Part shown: positions 24,799 through 33,233 of the stretch, piece by piece | How the letters are laid out: the number at the start of each line of letters is the position of its first letter | Position numbering within the stretch: position 1 is the stretch's first letter | NCBI GenBank assembly: GCA_963629395.1 | Contig: CAVGIV010000026.1 | Coordinates: 1 to 33,691 of the forward strand | DNA length: 33,691 nucleotides | Direction of reading: 5' to 3' | Source of the DNA: CAG-791 sp963629395 | GTDB lineage: Bacteria; Bacillota; Clostridia; Lachnospirales; Lachnospiraceae | Program-made: the position numbers and the translations under genes | Notes under the pieces: model-generated | Database searches by the model: none | What the model was told of the DNA's origin: nothing | The model's input: only the letters and a program-made list of their open reading frames with translations

Positions 24799-26451
24799 AT
24801 GTTTACACTTCCGTCCGAATTTGAAAATCGAATGAGAGCGCTTCTGGGAGATGCGGAGTACGAAGAGTTTCGAGCTTCCTATGAGAAGCCGCGGGCGAGA
24901 GGCCTGCGGCTGAATCCGCTCAAGCTCCCTGCAGAGTGGGAATGCTCCGAAAACAAAAATCCCGGAGAGGATGGATCGGAGACGGATCATCCGATGCAGA
25001 GGCAGAGCCTTGTATACCCTTGGGAAGAGGCGCATGCAAGAGTACCGGCGGCGCTGGAAAATCTTCATCTTCGCCCCATTCTGTGGGCATCCTATGGCTT
25101 TTATTACCCGGAGGAGGAGCGGCCGGGTAAATCGCCGCTGCATGAGGCTGGTCTGTATTATCTGCAGGAGCCCAGCGCCATGGCGGTTGCGACCCTTGCG
25201 GCGCCACGGCCCGGAGAAAAGGTCCTGGATCTGTGTGCAGCTCCCGGCGGCAAGAGCACAATGCTGGCCGGAATGCTGATGGGGGAGGGCCTTCTTGTAT
25301 CCAATGAGATTCACCCGCAGAGGGCCCGTATCCTGTCCCAGAACGTGGAGCGTATGGGAATCCCGAATGCAATCGTAACCAACGAAACGCCGGAGCATCT
25401 GGCGGAGCACTTTGCCTCGTACTTTGACTGCGTGGTTGTAGACGCTCCCTGCTCGGGAGAGGGGATGTTCCGCAAGGAGGAGCAGGCTCTGGAGCTGTGG
25501 AGCGAAGAAAACGTGCGGTCCTGTGCTGCCCGGCAGGAGCAAATCCTGGATCAGGCGGCCAAGATGGTGGGGCGCGGCGGGAGACTTGTGTATTCAACCT
25601 GCACCTTTGCGCCGGAGGAGGATGAGCAGACCATTGCTGACTTTTGCCGGCGTCATCCGGAATTCAAGGTATGGAATGTGCCGGAGCACCTTGGGGGACG
25701 CATGGGCGTCTTTGGGTTTTCCTGCGGGCGGCCGGAGTGGAGCGTTTGCAGCAGCGGCAATGCGGCGATGCCGGAGACGGCAGGGACGATCCGCTTATGG
25801 CCGCACAGACTGGACGGAGAGGGACATTTTGCGGCGGTTCTCGTGAAAGAGGGAGCAAGGCCGCAGGAGTCGTTCCCTTCTGCCGGTGCAGACGATTTTC
25901 TGATGTCCTTTCCTGATGAGAAACGCACGGCCGGCGGCCGCAGTAAATCAAAAGGAGGCAAACGCACAGCAGGCAAAAAAGGAAATGAAACTGCAGCCAG
26001 CTCCGGCGAGGAGATGCTTGGGGCGGCGCGCAGCTTCCTTGCGGAGGCTGTTCGGGGCGATGCACTTCTGCAGCTGGCCCGGAAGGCAGGGAGCGTGCCG
26101 AAACGCTTCGGAGAGGATCTGTATCTGATGCCCTATGGACAGCAGATTGCCACCGATGGCCTGCGGGTGCTTCGCCCGGGACTGTGGCTTGGAACCATGC
26201 AAAAGGGACGCTTTGTGCCGTCCCATTCCCTGGCCATGAGTCTTCATGCCGGGGACGCCTGCCGGACCATGGAGCTTTCGGCAGGGGGCGGGGATGCGGA
26301 GCGGTATCTTCGCGGAGAATCGCTTCCCTGTGATCCGGCGCAGAAGGGCTGGGTTCTCATTACAACGGAGGGAATTTCCCTTGGCTGGGGAAAGGCTTCG
26401 GGCGGAATGCTTCGAAATCACTACCCCAAGGGATTGCGGAGGCTGACATGA
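24799..26451 (+). CDS. RsmF/NOL1-type rRNA cytosine-C5 methyltransferase
   Basis: A 550-residue SAM-dependent RNA m5C methyltransferase of the NOL1/NOP2/Sun family. The SAM site D-L-C-A-A-P-G-G-K follows the N-terminal RNA-binding part. The two catalytic cysteines are C218 in P-C-S-G-E-G and C268 in Y-S-T-C-T-F. The C-terminal half has a Lys/Ser-rich linker and the R-F-G-E-D-L-Y-L-M-P and G-L-W-L-G block of RsmF-like proteins. Target is probably 16S rRNA, by family. ATG 24790 overlaps the larC stop as ATGA, but GGAAGG (24784-24789) suits ATG 24799 with nine bases of spacing. The stop overlaps the next start by four bases. Confidence 0.9.
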   Translation: MFTLPSEFENRMRALLGDAEYEEFRASYEKPRARGLRLNPLKLPAEWECSENKNPGEDGSETDHPMQRQSLVYPWEEAHARVPAALENLHLRPILWASYGFYYPEEERPGKSPLHEAGLYYLQEPSAMAVATLAAPRPGEKVLDLCAAPGGKSTMLAGMLMGEGLLVSNEIHPQRARILSQNVERMGIPNAIVTNETPEHLAEHFASYFDCVVVDAPCSGEGMFRKEEQALELWSEENVRSCAARQEQILDQAAKMVGRGGRLVYSTCTFAPEEDEQTIADFCRRHPEFKVWNVPEHLGGRMGVFGFSCGRPEWSVCSSGNAAMPETAGTIRLWPHRLDGEGHFAAVLVKEGARPQESFPSAGADDFLMSFPDEKRTAGGRSKSKGGKRTAGKKGNETAASSGEEMLGAARSFLAEAVRGDALLQLARKAGSVPKRFGEDLYLMPYGQQIATDGLRVLRPGLWLGTMQKGRFVPSHSLAMSLHAGDACRTMELSAGGGDAERYLRGESLPCDPAQKGWVLITTEGISLGWGKASGGMLRNHYPKGLRRLT

Positions 26452-27710
26452 TTTATCTGGATCACGCGGCAACGTGCCCGATGCGGCAGCAGGCACTGAC
26501 ACAGATGACGGAGGCGCTGCAGAGCATTTACGGCAATGCAAGCCCGTCCTATCCGGCTGCGCAGCAGGCGAGGGCGAGACTGGACGGCGCCAGAACGGTG
26601 TTGGCAGAGACCATTGGCGCAGACTGGAAGGAGATATTTTTCACCTCGGGCGGAACTGAGGCAGACAACTGGGCGCTTATCGGAGCCTACGAGGCCCTGC
26701 GTCAGCTGCAGAAGGTCGACGGGACTAATGGGCACATCATTACAACGCAGATTGAGCACCATGCCGTTCTGCATACCTGTGAATACCTGGAGAGCAGAGG
26801 CGTGAGTGTGTCCTATCTTCCGGTCGACAGTCAGGGCTTTGTGCAGGCAGAGGTACTTGAAAAAGAGCTGGAGAACCATCCGGATACGTTTCTTGTATCA
26901 GTGATGCTGGCCAACAATGAAATCGGGACCGTTGAGGATGTCTCTGCACTGGCGGCGGCTGTACGCCGTGCGGAATCGAAAACAGGACACCGAATTCTGT
27001 TTCATACAGATGCGGTACAGGCCTACGGGAAGATTCCGATGGACGTGAAGACATTGGATGTGGATCTTCTGTCCGTCAGCGCGCACAAGCTGGGGGGACC
27101 GAAGGGGATTGGATTTCTGTATATTCGGAAGGGGACTGTCCTGGGTTCCCTTATGCACGGCGGCGGGCAGGAAAGCGGACGCCGGGCCGGGACGGAGAAT
27201 GTGCCGGCGGCCATTGGGTTTGCGGCTGCAGCGAAGGAAGCCTGTGAGCGTATGCAGGAGGAGCAGGAGAAGGAGAGACGGCTGCAGTGCTATTTTGCAA
27301 AGCGGCTGCAGGAGCTCTTTACACTTGAGACTCCGGAGAATAAAGACGGAGAAAAGATAAGGACCGAAACGGCAGAGGACATATCCGCAAACCGGATCCA
27401 GGTAATCTGGAATGGACCTCTTCCCGGAAGCGGGCGTCTTGCCGGGAATGTAAATATCTCTTTCCCGGGCTTTGATCAGCGTACACTTCTGATGAATCTG
27501 GATCTGGCCGGAATCTGTGCCTCCGGAGGCAGCGCGTGCACGACCGGTGCGCTGGAGCCGTCCCATGTTCTGATGGCGCTTGCGGAAGACCGCAGGGCGG
27601 CAGAGGGAGCGCTTCGCTTCACACTGGGACCGGAGAATACGGAGGAAGAGATCGATGAGGCGCTCCGCGTTCTGCGGGAGTGTATGGAACGAATCAGGAG
27701 CGCTTCATGA
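26448..27710 (+). CDS. Cysteine desulfurase (NifS/IscS type)
   Basis: A 420-residue PLP enzyme that removes sulfur from cysteine as an enzyme-bound persulfide for iron-sulfur clusters and tRNA thiolation. Seen: L-D-H-A-A-T at the start, the histidine block E-H-H-A-V-L, the PLP lysine K214 in S-A-H-K-L-G-G-P-K-G, and the sulfur-carrying C364 in G-S-A-C-T-T-G. The start overlaps the methyltransferase stop (ATGA), so translation is coupled. It may supply sulfur to the rhodanese-TtcA fusion. Its last 17 bases overlap the convergent minus-strand gene. No IscU-like scaffold follows. Confidence 0.93.
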   Translation: MIYLDHAATCPMRQQALTQMTEALQSIYGNASPSYPAAQQARARLDGARTVLAETIGADWKEIFFTSGGTEADNWALIGAYEALRQLQKVDGTNGHIITTQIEHHAVLHTCEYLESRGVSVSYLPVDSQGFVQAEVLEKELENHPDTFLVSVMLANNEIGTVEDVSALAAAVRRAESKTGHRILFHTDAVQAYGKIPMDVKTLDVDLLSVSAHKLGGPKGIGFLYIRKGTVLGSLMHGGGQESGRRAGTENVPAAIGFAAAAKEACERMQEEQEKERRLQCYFAKRLQELFTLETPENKDGEKIRTETAEDISANRIQVIWNGPLPGSGRLAGNVNISFPGFDQRTLLMNLDLAGICASGGSACTTGALEPSHVLMALAEDRRAAEGALRFTLGPENTEEEIDEALRVLRECMERIRSAS

Positions 27711-28335
27711 CATTGAGAGTGGTGTCATAATCGTAGGTGACGGTGGAGACTGTCTTGGCGGAAAGCACGCGAAGGCACGAAGAATTCTTGGAATCCGGGT
27801 AATGCACCAGGGCGACAACCAGATAGATCTCCTTGTCATTTACAGGGGCGGAGAATACGAGAAGCGGCGTATTCTCCGCCTCTTTTTGGTATCCCGTGCT
27901 GGACAAAACCTCCTGCAGCTCCTCGCGGTGGATAAACGCGGGATCGTCCGGATCTGTGCAGCCATCCAGCTCCGCTGCTGCGGCATAAAAATCGGCTTCT
28001 GCGGCAGAAGCTTCATAAAGCTGCTGCAGACTTGCATTTGCCTTGGAGATGAATTCTGTCCCAAGGTTTTGGGCATGGTAATATTCACTGACCTCTTCTT
28101 CATAGCGGTCTGTGAGCTTCTCGTCCGCGCGGGCACTGATGATGCAGAGCGCGGCAAAGCATAAAAGGCTTATGACGATCAGAACGATCAGCACCAGTGC
28201 GGCTCCGCCGCTAAAATGAAAGGAATGCCGATGTGTGTCCCCTTTGGCGCGGCGCAGAGCCTCCTCGGCGCGTGCGAAGGCTGCGTCTTGCCCGGAGGGT
28301 GTCCGGCCGGAAGAGGAGTTGTACTCACGGGACAT
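27694..28335 (-). CDS. Single-TM protein at the end of the pilus-like operon
   Basis: A 213-residue protein. A charged N-terminal cytoplasmic region of about 43 residues precedes one membrane helix (A-A-L-V-L-I-V-L-I-V-I-S, about 45-67), then an extracytoplasmic domain of about 145 residues with a predicted helix and beta-rich end. I do not recognise the family. It overlaps the upstream gene by 11 bases and has GGAGG just before its ATG, so it belongs to the same operon. It is probably a pseudopilus-associated or assembly protein. Its 3' end overlaps the convergent desulfurase gene by 17 bases. Confidence 0.65.
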   Translation of the reverse strand: MSREYNSSSGRTPSGQDAAFARAEEALRRAKGDTHRHSFHFSGGAALVLIVLIVISLLCFAALCIISARADEKLTDRYEEEVSEYYHAQNLGTEFISKANASLQQLYEASAAEADFYAAAAELDGCTDPDDPAFIHREELQEVLSSTGYQKEAENTPLLVFSAPVNDKEIYLVVALVHYPDSKNSSCLRVLSAKTVSTVTYDYDTTLNVMKRS

Positions 28336-28831
28336 AGCGTTCTACCTCCAGAGAATAGAGCTGGGAAGCCGGATTGCCGGCAGAGAGGCTGCACGCGGTG
28401 ATTCGGAGCGTCTGGAGGCCGTCTGTCCCAAGATCCTTGTCAAGTTCAAGCGTCATACAGTAAAACGCAGCGTTCGATTCACCAAAACGGTCTGCAACCG
28501 GAGCATCCGGATTCGTGCTGCCGCCTGCGGACCGGACGGCATCTGCATCCATGTCATCGCCGGAGTAATGAAAGTTTATTGCATTCCAGTCTTCATCGTA
28601 ATAGATTTCGCCGGGAAGATCCTCTCCGGAAAGCCAGAGCTCGGCTATATTCTGCGATTCGGTGATGGCGTGTGTTCTGGCAGCGGAGCGGGAGCTGAGC
28701 GTATGCGCCTTTAAATACAGCTGAATGCACACCACAGAGGACAGCGACAAAAAGGCGGTTGAAAGAATCAGCTCGAACAAAAGGAGATTGGCCTGTGATA
28801 TATGGGGGAAGGTTGCTTTTTTACCTGCCAT
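28325..28831 (-). CDS. Pseudopilin-like protein
   Basis: A 168-residue protein. A short charged leader of about 15 residues runs straight into a hydrophobic helix (L-L-L-F-E-L-I-L-S-T-A-F-L-S-L). The Glu20 would be at position +5 after cleavage behind N15, the hallmark of type IV pilins and type II pseudopilins. The usual glycine before the cleavage site is missing. The rest is a soluble, probably extracytoplasmic domain with W-L-S-G-E-D and Y-D-E-D-W. The preceding 119-base gap (28832-28950) holds no clear gene or terminator. It overlaps the next gene by 11 bases. Confidence 0.6.
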   Translation of the reverse strand: MAGKKATFPHISQANLLLFELILSTAFLSLSSVVCIQLYLKAHTLSSRSAARTHAITESQNIAELWLSGEDLPGEIYYDEDWNAINFHYSGDDMDADAVRSAGGSTNPDAPVADRFGESNAAFYCMTLELDKDLGTDGLQTLRITACSLSAGNPASQLYSLEVERYVP

Positions 28832-28950
28832 AATTAAAACGCCTCGTTGGTTGGTCTTGTGTCATGCTCCTGGGGAAAATGCTAGTACATCGATTTTTAA
28901 ATAACTAGCCTAACTGACTTGCCCTTTTTCCTGATCGCACAAATATTCCG

Positions 28951-29481
28951 CTATGGAGAAGCTGGGTTTCTGCTCAGAACGAGCTCTTGCGTCGTGCCGT
29001 CGGTGGTCATTGAAACCAGCAGAATATTGGGGTCCTCGATCTCTTCGATGGACAGGGCATCCATATTGGCAATGGCGGTGCCGGAGTCGGCCGCAAAGGA
29101 ATCACCGGTTCCCTTGCGGATCATCAGCTCCCGGAGCTCGCCGTCATAGCAGTACAGATAGGTTTCATAAAAGTCATCGCCGAGGTATTGCTGCAGAACA
29201 ATGGCATCGCATCCATCCAGTGTATCCACCCGAAGTGCGTTTCGGTCATTGCCCTGCCGGAGCTTCTGGCGAATATAAGCACTGGCGGTTCGAAGGGTGC
29301 TGTTGCTGTTCATGGAGGTGAGGACCTCCTCGTACACACCGGTTCCCATGCAGATTAAAAGCTCACCGGTAAGGACGAGGGAGGCGAACAGTAATAACAA
29401 AAACAGCATGGAGGAGGCATGGTGATTGCGCGCGCTTCGCCGGGGACGTTCGGAGGAGGGAACTGAGCTTTCGGGCATCAT
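28951..29481 (-). CDS. DUF4860-like single-TM protein
   Basis: A 176-residue protein. The first 25 residues are polar and charged, then a membrane helix (M-L-F-L-L-L-L-F-A-S-L-V-L, about 25-47), then an extracytoplasmic domain with S-A-Y-I-R-Q-K-L-R, Y-L-Y-C-Y-D-G-E-L-R-E-L and a beta-rich end. The block order matches the DUF4860 type that I associate with clostridial pilus-like loci. Start ATG 29481 has GGAGG six bases upstream and overlaps the preceding stop by four bases. It is probably a minor pseudopilin-like component; the function is unproven. Confidence 0.62.
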   Translation of the reverse strand: MMPESSVPSSERPRRSARNHHASSMLFLLLLFASLVLTGELLICMGTGVYEEVLTSMNSNSTLRTASAYIRQKLRQGNDRNALRVDTLDGCDAIVLQQYLGDDFYETYLYCYDGELRELMIRKGTGDSFAADSGTAIANMDALSIEEIEDPNILLVSMTTDGTTQELVLSRNPASP

Positions 29482-29840
29482 TGCCGGCCTCCTTTCAGGG
29501 AGAATTGGCTATTGACTGAGCTGGTCGATGATAAAATATAGAACATCGGCCGTATGTTGGAGGCAATGGGCTGATAATCCACATAGAATATGCTCTCATC
29601 GTAAACCAGTCCGTAATGGTCCTTCATGTATTGGAGGTTAGGCGGATACATGCCCTCAAGCGCATAGCAGCTGGTGATGGCATGATTGATGGCCAGCTGC
29701 AGCGAGATCTCCTGCTGCTCTGCAGAACGATTGCGCAGATTGTCCGCCATGGCGGTGAACAGGAGTATCCACAGCAGCATCAGGAGCATGCAGGCTGCAA
29801 TTCTGAAATTGGTACGAGACCGGCGCCGCATGCTGTTCAC
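29478..29840 (-). CDS. Small single-TM protein of the pilus-like operon
   Basis: A 120-residue protein: positively charged N-terminus (M-N-S-M-R-R-R-S-R), one membrane helix (A-C-M-L-L-M-L-L-W-I-L-L, about 15-31), then a helix and a short domain with C-Y-A-L-E-G-M-Y-P-P-N-L, reminiscent of pilin-like proteins where Y-P locates near the first beta strand. No family name is recognised. It overlaps the GspF-like gene by four bases and the DUF4860-like gene by four bases. Confidence 0.6.
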   Translation of the reverse strand: MNSMRRRSRTNFRIAACMLLMLLWILLFTAMADNLRNRSAEQQEISLQLAINHAITSCYALEGMYPPNLQYMKDHYGLVYDESIFYVDYQPIASNIRPMFYILSSTSSVNSQFSLKGGRQ

Positions 29841-30916
29841 CCGATGCTGGACATAATGCCCATAAGAGGAAGGATCACGGACAGAAGAATCAATCCGATA
29901 ATAACTGCCAGAACAGATATAATGGCGGGCTCAATGCGGGAGAGAGCGGCGTCAATGCGCTGCTGGCTGTCTTCGTGGTAATGTCTTGCAATGTGTCCCA
30001 TAACGGTATCCAGATTTCCCGTCATAGAGGCGGTGCGCAGCATGCTGGAGTAGAATCCGGAGAAAATATCGGCCTCCGCCAGTGCATCCGCGAGGATACT
30101 GCCGTTTTCCAATGCCTGTCTGCACTGATCAATGCGCTCCTCTATGGAAGGGTTATCTGCCAGCTGACGGCACAGAGAAAGTGATTCATAGGGAGATGCG
30201 CCGCTTGCGAGCATCAGCTGCAGGCCGAATGCAAAGCGGCTGATTGCGATCTCCTCGGAAAGAGCTCTGGTCAAAGAGCCCTTTTGCATCACGGTGCGAA
30301 TGGCGCGGCTCCCCCTGGGAGAATGCTCTACATAGAAAAAAGCGGCGGACAATCCCAGAAAAACAAGAATGAAGAACACATAGTAGCGACTTAAGAGCTT
30401 GCTGATGTCCATCAGAAAGGATGGGATGCCGCTGACCGAAGCACCCAGCTGCAGGAACACCTGCTCAAAGATGGGCAGCACACGGGACAAAAGGACAATG
30501 ATCAGGACGAACATCATCACGGTCATAATCATCGGATAATAGAAGGCGTCCTGGAGTGAGGCGTGCAATGCATCCTCAGAGGCATAAAAGCCTGCAAGCA
30601 TGGCGCATACCTCGTCTGAGCGGCCCGAAAGCTCTCCGATGGAGAGAAGCTGTACGGAATAGGAGGGGTAATATTCACTTTGCCTCATTGCTTCGGAGAG
30701 TGTAGATCCCTGCTGCACCGGGGTATTTATACTCTGCAGAGCATCCGCCAGATCCGCATTGTCCTTATCGCGGAGCATGATGGAAAGTCCATCCTCCGGT
30801 GTGATGCCGGAGCTAAGAAGAAGAGATAACTGCTCGAAAATGTGCGATAGCTGCTCGGCACCTAGCGGCCGGGGGGATCGTTTTCTGTGGGGAATGGCTG
30901 CGCGTTTCTTTATCAT
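29837..30916 (-). CDS. GspF/PilC/ComGB-type membrane platform protein
   Basis: A 359-residue inner-membrane protein of the type II secretion F family, which forms the platform for pilus or pseudopilus assembly. It has two F domains: Q-L-S-L-L-L-S-S-G at about 29-37 and a second block A-F-G-L-Q-L-M-L-A-S-G. Each carries the Gly/Ser turn of the family. Three membrane segments are near 129-148, 178-196 and 332-353. AAAGGAAG precedes the start. It should need an ATPase (GspE/PilB) and prepilin peptidase, neither of which is in the window. It follows the transglutaminase-like gene by 90 bases. Confidence 0.88.
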   Translation of the reverse strand: MIKKRAAIPHRKRSPRPLGAEQLSHIFEQLSLLLSSGITPEDGLSIMLRDKDNADLADALQSINTPVQQGSTLSEAMRQSEYYPSYSVQLLSIGELSGRSDEVCAMLAGFYASEDALHASLQDAFYYPMIMTVMMFVLIIVLLSRVLPIFEQVFLQLGASVSGIPSFLMDISKLLSRYYVFFILVFLGLSAAFFYVEHSPRGSRAIRTVMQKGSLTRALSEEIAISRFAFGLQLMLASGASPYESLSLCRQLADNPSIEERIDQCRQALENGSILADALAEADIFSGFYSSMLRTASMTGNLDTVMGHIARHYHEDSQQRIDAALSRIEPAIISVLAVIIGLILLSVILPLMGIMSSIG

Positions 30917-31006
30917 GGATGCTTCCTTTGGCTGGCCGTCTTCGAAGAGAACCTGAAAGCTTCGGCTGCGGACGGATTGATCCGCCGATGGGGCGGCAGA
31001 CGGTGA

Positions 31007-32008
31007 TTAATATCGGTAACAGGTGCGATAGTAGTTGGGATCGGAAATATATTTTTGCACCGTGCGGGACCCCTGGGCGGAGGCCAGCGTGGGATCCATC
31101 ATGGACCAGTCAGCGCCGTCGAACTGAATGATGCCGTTGATCCAGCCGATATCATCGATGTAGGTGCTGATCCAGGCGTGGTAGGTGGTGCCGGCATAGC
31201 CGATTTCCATGCGTGTCGGGATTTGCTGTGACCGCAGCATGGCGGCCATAAGTGCCGAATAATCCAGGCAGATTCCTTTTTGACGGGCCAAAACGCTGTC
31301 CACATCCGGGATATAGCCGCTCTGTGCCTGCTCGGCCTCATCCCAGTCGTAGGTCAGCGTGTTCACAACATAATTATAAATCAGTGAAACCGTATCCAGA
31401 TCTGTATCTGCCGGAGCGGCAATGTCCATGGCTACAGATACCGCCTCGGAATCGGATGTGAACCACACGTATTGATTCGGATATAAAAAAGGGAGGTAGT
31501 CGTCCGCGAGCTCGGCGGTTACAGTTGTCTGATACTCGGCGGCATAAACCGTGCCCTCCACGTTCGTATATACGCCAATGTCGTAATCCCCGCTCCCATC
31601 CGAAAATGGGAAGAACTGCAGCGATCCATCCGCCGGAAGGTTATAGGTGCAGGTGATTCCGTCCTGCGTGGTCACCTGGAGCTTCACCTTGGCGGAATCG
31701 CCGGAATAGGCGGCAGCAAAGTACCCGTCCTGCCGGTTGGAAAAATCCAGCGTCAGATCCGGCGTTCCCTCGACCAGTGTACCGGGGGCAGAAGGTACGA
31801 GAACCCTTGGCGTATTGTCTCTGGTGCCTTCCATGGAGGACGTGTCTGTGCCGGATGCAGGGAAAAGGTACCGAAGAGTCGTCAAACCATGCCCGCAGCC
31901 GCACATAATAATAGAAGAAAGCAGGCTAAACAGTACCGCTCCTGTCATTTTCCTACTGCCCCGTCCAGTGCTTCCTGTCCTGCCGGAGATCCGATCTAAT
32001 CTGCGCAT
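31007..32008 (-). CDS. Transglutaminase-like exported protein
   Basis: A 333-residue protein with an N-terminal Arg-rich region, a hydrophobic segment (about 23-35) and a possible lipobox before C36. A beta-rich middle leads to a transglutaminase-like papain-fold domain. The triad is Cys247 in K-G-I-C-L-D-Y, the histidine in Y-H-A-W and the aspartate in M-M-D-P-T. It may act on pilus or cell-wall proteins as a protease, amidase or cross-linker; the activity is unproven. The start is uncertain: TATAAT sits six bases from ATG 32008, implying an almost leaderless mRNA, and ATG 31948 is an alternative but would lose the charged n-region. It heads the minus-strand pilus-like set. Confidence 0.8.
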   Translation of the reverse strand: MRRLDRISGRTGSTGRGSRKMTGAVLFSLLSSIIMCGCGHGLTTLRYLFPASGTDTSSMEGTRDNTPRVLVPSAPGTLVEGTPDLTLDFSNRQDGYFAAAYSGDSAKVKLQVTTQDGITCTYNLPADGSLQFFPFSDGSGDYDIGVYTNVEGTVYAAEYQTTVTAELADDYLPFLYPNQYVWFTSDSEAVSVAMDIAAPADTDLDTVSLIYNYVVNTLTYDWDEAEQAQSGYIPDVDSVLARQKGICLDYSALMAAMLRSQQIPTRMEIGYAGTTYHAWISTYIDDIGWINGIIQFDGADWSMMDPTLASAQGSRTVQKYISDPNYYRTCYRY

Positions 32009-32014
32009 AGGGAT

Positions 32015-32020
32015 ATTATA
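32015..32020 (-). promoter_or_regulatory. Candidate -10 of the transglutaminase-like gene
   Basis: A minus-strand TATAAT lies just upstream of the ATG at 32008. A good -35 is not visible. It is divergent from the rplM promoter 20 bases away. Confidence 0.4.
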
Positions 32021-32037
32021 ACAGATACAAAAAAATG

Positions 32038-32066
32038 TTGACGCGCATTTACAGGCACCATATAAT
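32038..32066 (+). promoter_or_regulatory. Strong promoter of rplM-rpsI
   Basis: TTGACG (32038-32043) and TATAAT (32061-32066) with a 17-base spacer give a near-consensus SigA promoter. Transcription should begin near 32073, giving a leader of about 140 bases. Confidence 0.9.
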
Positions 32067-32072
32067 ATTTAG

Positions 32073-32213
32073 GCGTGTGACGGCGATAGTATGCCTGTCA
32101 GGCAGTGTATGCTGTGAAGGGCTAGCAGACTCCCCGGTTTTGCGAACCTACGAAGCGCCGGTGCGAATCACACGATGGATACAACTGTTAGTGAACAATT
32201 GGAGGCATTTCTT
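32073..32213 (+). promoter_or_regulatory. Structured rplM leader (L13-leader-like)
   Basis: CGTGTGA (32074-32080) at the predicted 5' end pairs exactly with TCACACG (32168-32174), closing a domain of about 100 bases that contains further stems such as AGTATGC with GTATGCT. Ribosomal protein leaders of this kind bind the encoded protein to repress synthesis; Firmicutes have a known L13 leader. I cannot confirm the Rfam match by eye. Confidence 0.5.
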
Positions 32214-32642
32214 ATGAAAACCTACGTACCGAGCGCTAATACCATTGAGAAGAAATGGTATGTTGTTGACGCTACAGATAAGACTCTCGGACGCCTTGCA
32301 TCCGAGGTTGCGAATGTTCTTCGCGGCAAGAAGAAACCCATCTACACTCCTTTCCTGGATTGCGGCGATTATGTAATCGTTGTTAACGCAGAGAAGATCA
32401 AGGTTACCGGCAAGAAGATGGAGCAGAAGATCTACTTCCGTCATTCTAAGTACATCGGCGGATCTACCTACACCACGCTTCGCGAGATGCTGGAGAAGAA
32501 GCCTGCTGCTGTTGTTGAGCATGCCGTTCGCGGAATGCTTCCCAGCGGAAAGCTCGGCGATCAGATGTATACCAAGCTTCACGTATACGTTGGACCCGAT
32601 CACGACCATGCCGCTCAGAAACCTGAGGTTCTGGATATCTGA
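32214..32642 (+). CDS. rplM: Ribosomal protein L13 (uL13)
   Basis: A 142-residue protein of the large ribosomal subunit, an early assembly protein. Family blocks seen: W-Y-V-V-D-A-T-D-K-T-L-G-R-L-A-S, the K-K-P-I-Y-T-P segment and the C-terminal V-R-G-M-L-P and L-H-V-Y-V-G. Full length. TTGGAGG lies eight bases before ATG 32214; an in-frame ATG at 32175 is inside the structured leader and is rejected. rpsI follows 16 bases later, the usual pair. Confidence 0.98.
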   Translation: MKTYVPSANTIEKKWYVVDATDKTLGRLASEVANVLRGKKKPIYTPFLDCGDYVIVVNAEKIKVTGKKMEQKIYFRHSKYIGGSTYTTLREMLEKKPAAVVEHAVRGMLPSGKLGDQMYTKLHVYVGPDHDHAAQKPEVLDI

Positions 32643-32658
32643 TTAGGAGGAAATTAAG

Positions 32659-33054
32659 ATGGCTAAAGCAGCAGTTTACTATGGCACTGGCAGAAGAAAA
32701 TCTTCTGTAGCCAGAGTTTTCATGACACCTGGTAAGGGTGAGATCACCGTTAACAAGAGAAGCCTGGATGAGTACTTTGGTCTCGAGACTCTCAAGACCA
32801 TTGCCAAGCAGCCTCTTACCGCTACCAACACTGCAGATCAGTATGACATCATGATCACAGTAAAGGGCGGCGGCACCACCGGTCAGGCAGGCGCAATCCG
32901 TCAGGGCATCGCAAGAGCTCTGCTGGAGGCAGACGCTGATTTCCGTCCGGTTCTGAAGAAGGCTGGATATCTTACTCGTGATCCTCGTATGAAGGAGAGA
33001 AAGAAGTACGGTCTCAAAGCCGCTCGTCGTGCTCCTCAGTTCTCAAAGAGATAA
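32659..33054 (+). CDS. rpsI: Ribosomal protein S9 (uS9)
   Basis: A 131-residue small-subunit protein near the P-site tRNA. Seen: the G-T-G-R-R-K-S-S-V-A-R-V start, G-G-G-T-T-G-Q-A-G-A-I-R-Q-G-I-A-R, T-R-D-P-R-M-K-E-R-K-K-Y-G and the conserved C-terminal S-K-R tail that contacts tRNA. AGGAGG precedes the ATG. Cotranscribed with rplM. Confidence 0.98.
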   Translation: MAKAAVYYGTGRRKSSVARVFMTPGKGEITVNKRSLDEYFGLETLKTIAKQPLTATNTADQYDIMITVKGGGTTGQAGAIRQGIARALLEADADFRPVLKKAGYLTRDPRMKERKKYGLKAARRAPQFSKR

Positions 33055-33064
33055 GAGTTACTGC

Positions 33065-33128
33065 GAATTCCAGTATACAAAGGAGCCTGCAAGCTTGCTT
33101 GCAAGGCTCTTTTCGTATACTGGAATTC
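33065..33128 (+). terminator. Compound hairpin terminator after rpsI
   Basis: GAATTCCAGTATAC (33065-33078) and GTATACTGGAATTC (33115-33128) are exact inverted repeats. Inside them a second stem (GAGCC-TGCAAGC with GCTTGCA-AGGCTC) is followed by TTTT at 33110-33113. The inner hairpin acts as the terminator; the outer one may protect the mRNA end. Confidence 0.8.
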
Positions 33129-33233
33129 ATAGGAATGCAAGAAATGACCGAGATGGAGCGAAGCGAAATCGAGGTTATGCGTGCATTTGCAGGAATCCGC
33201 AAAGAAACAGTGATTTTACAATCGAAAAGCTCG

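Noticed and set aside
24791..24900. Programmed frameshift giving LarC2
   Set aside because: All downstream coding is the RsmF-like protein in another frame; no LarC2-type sequence is visible.
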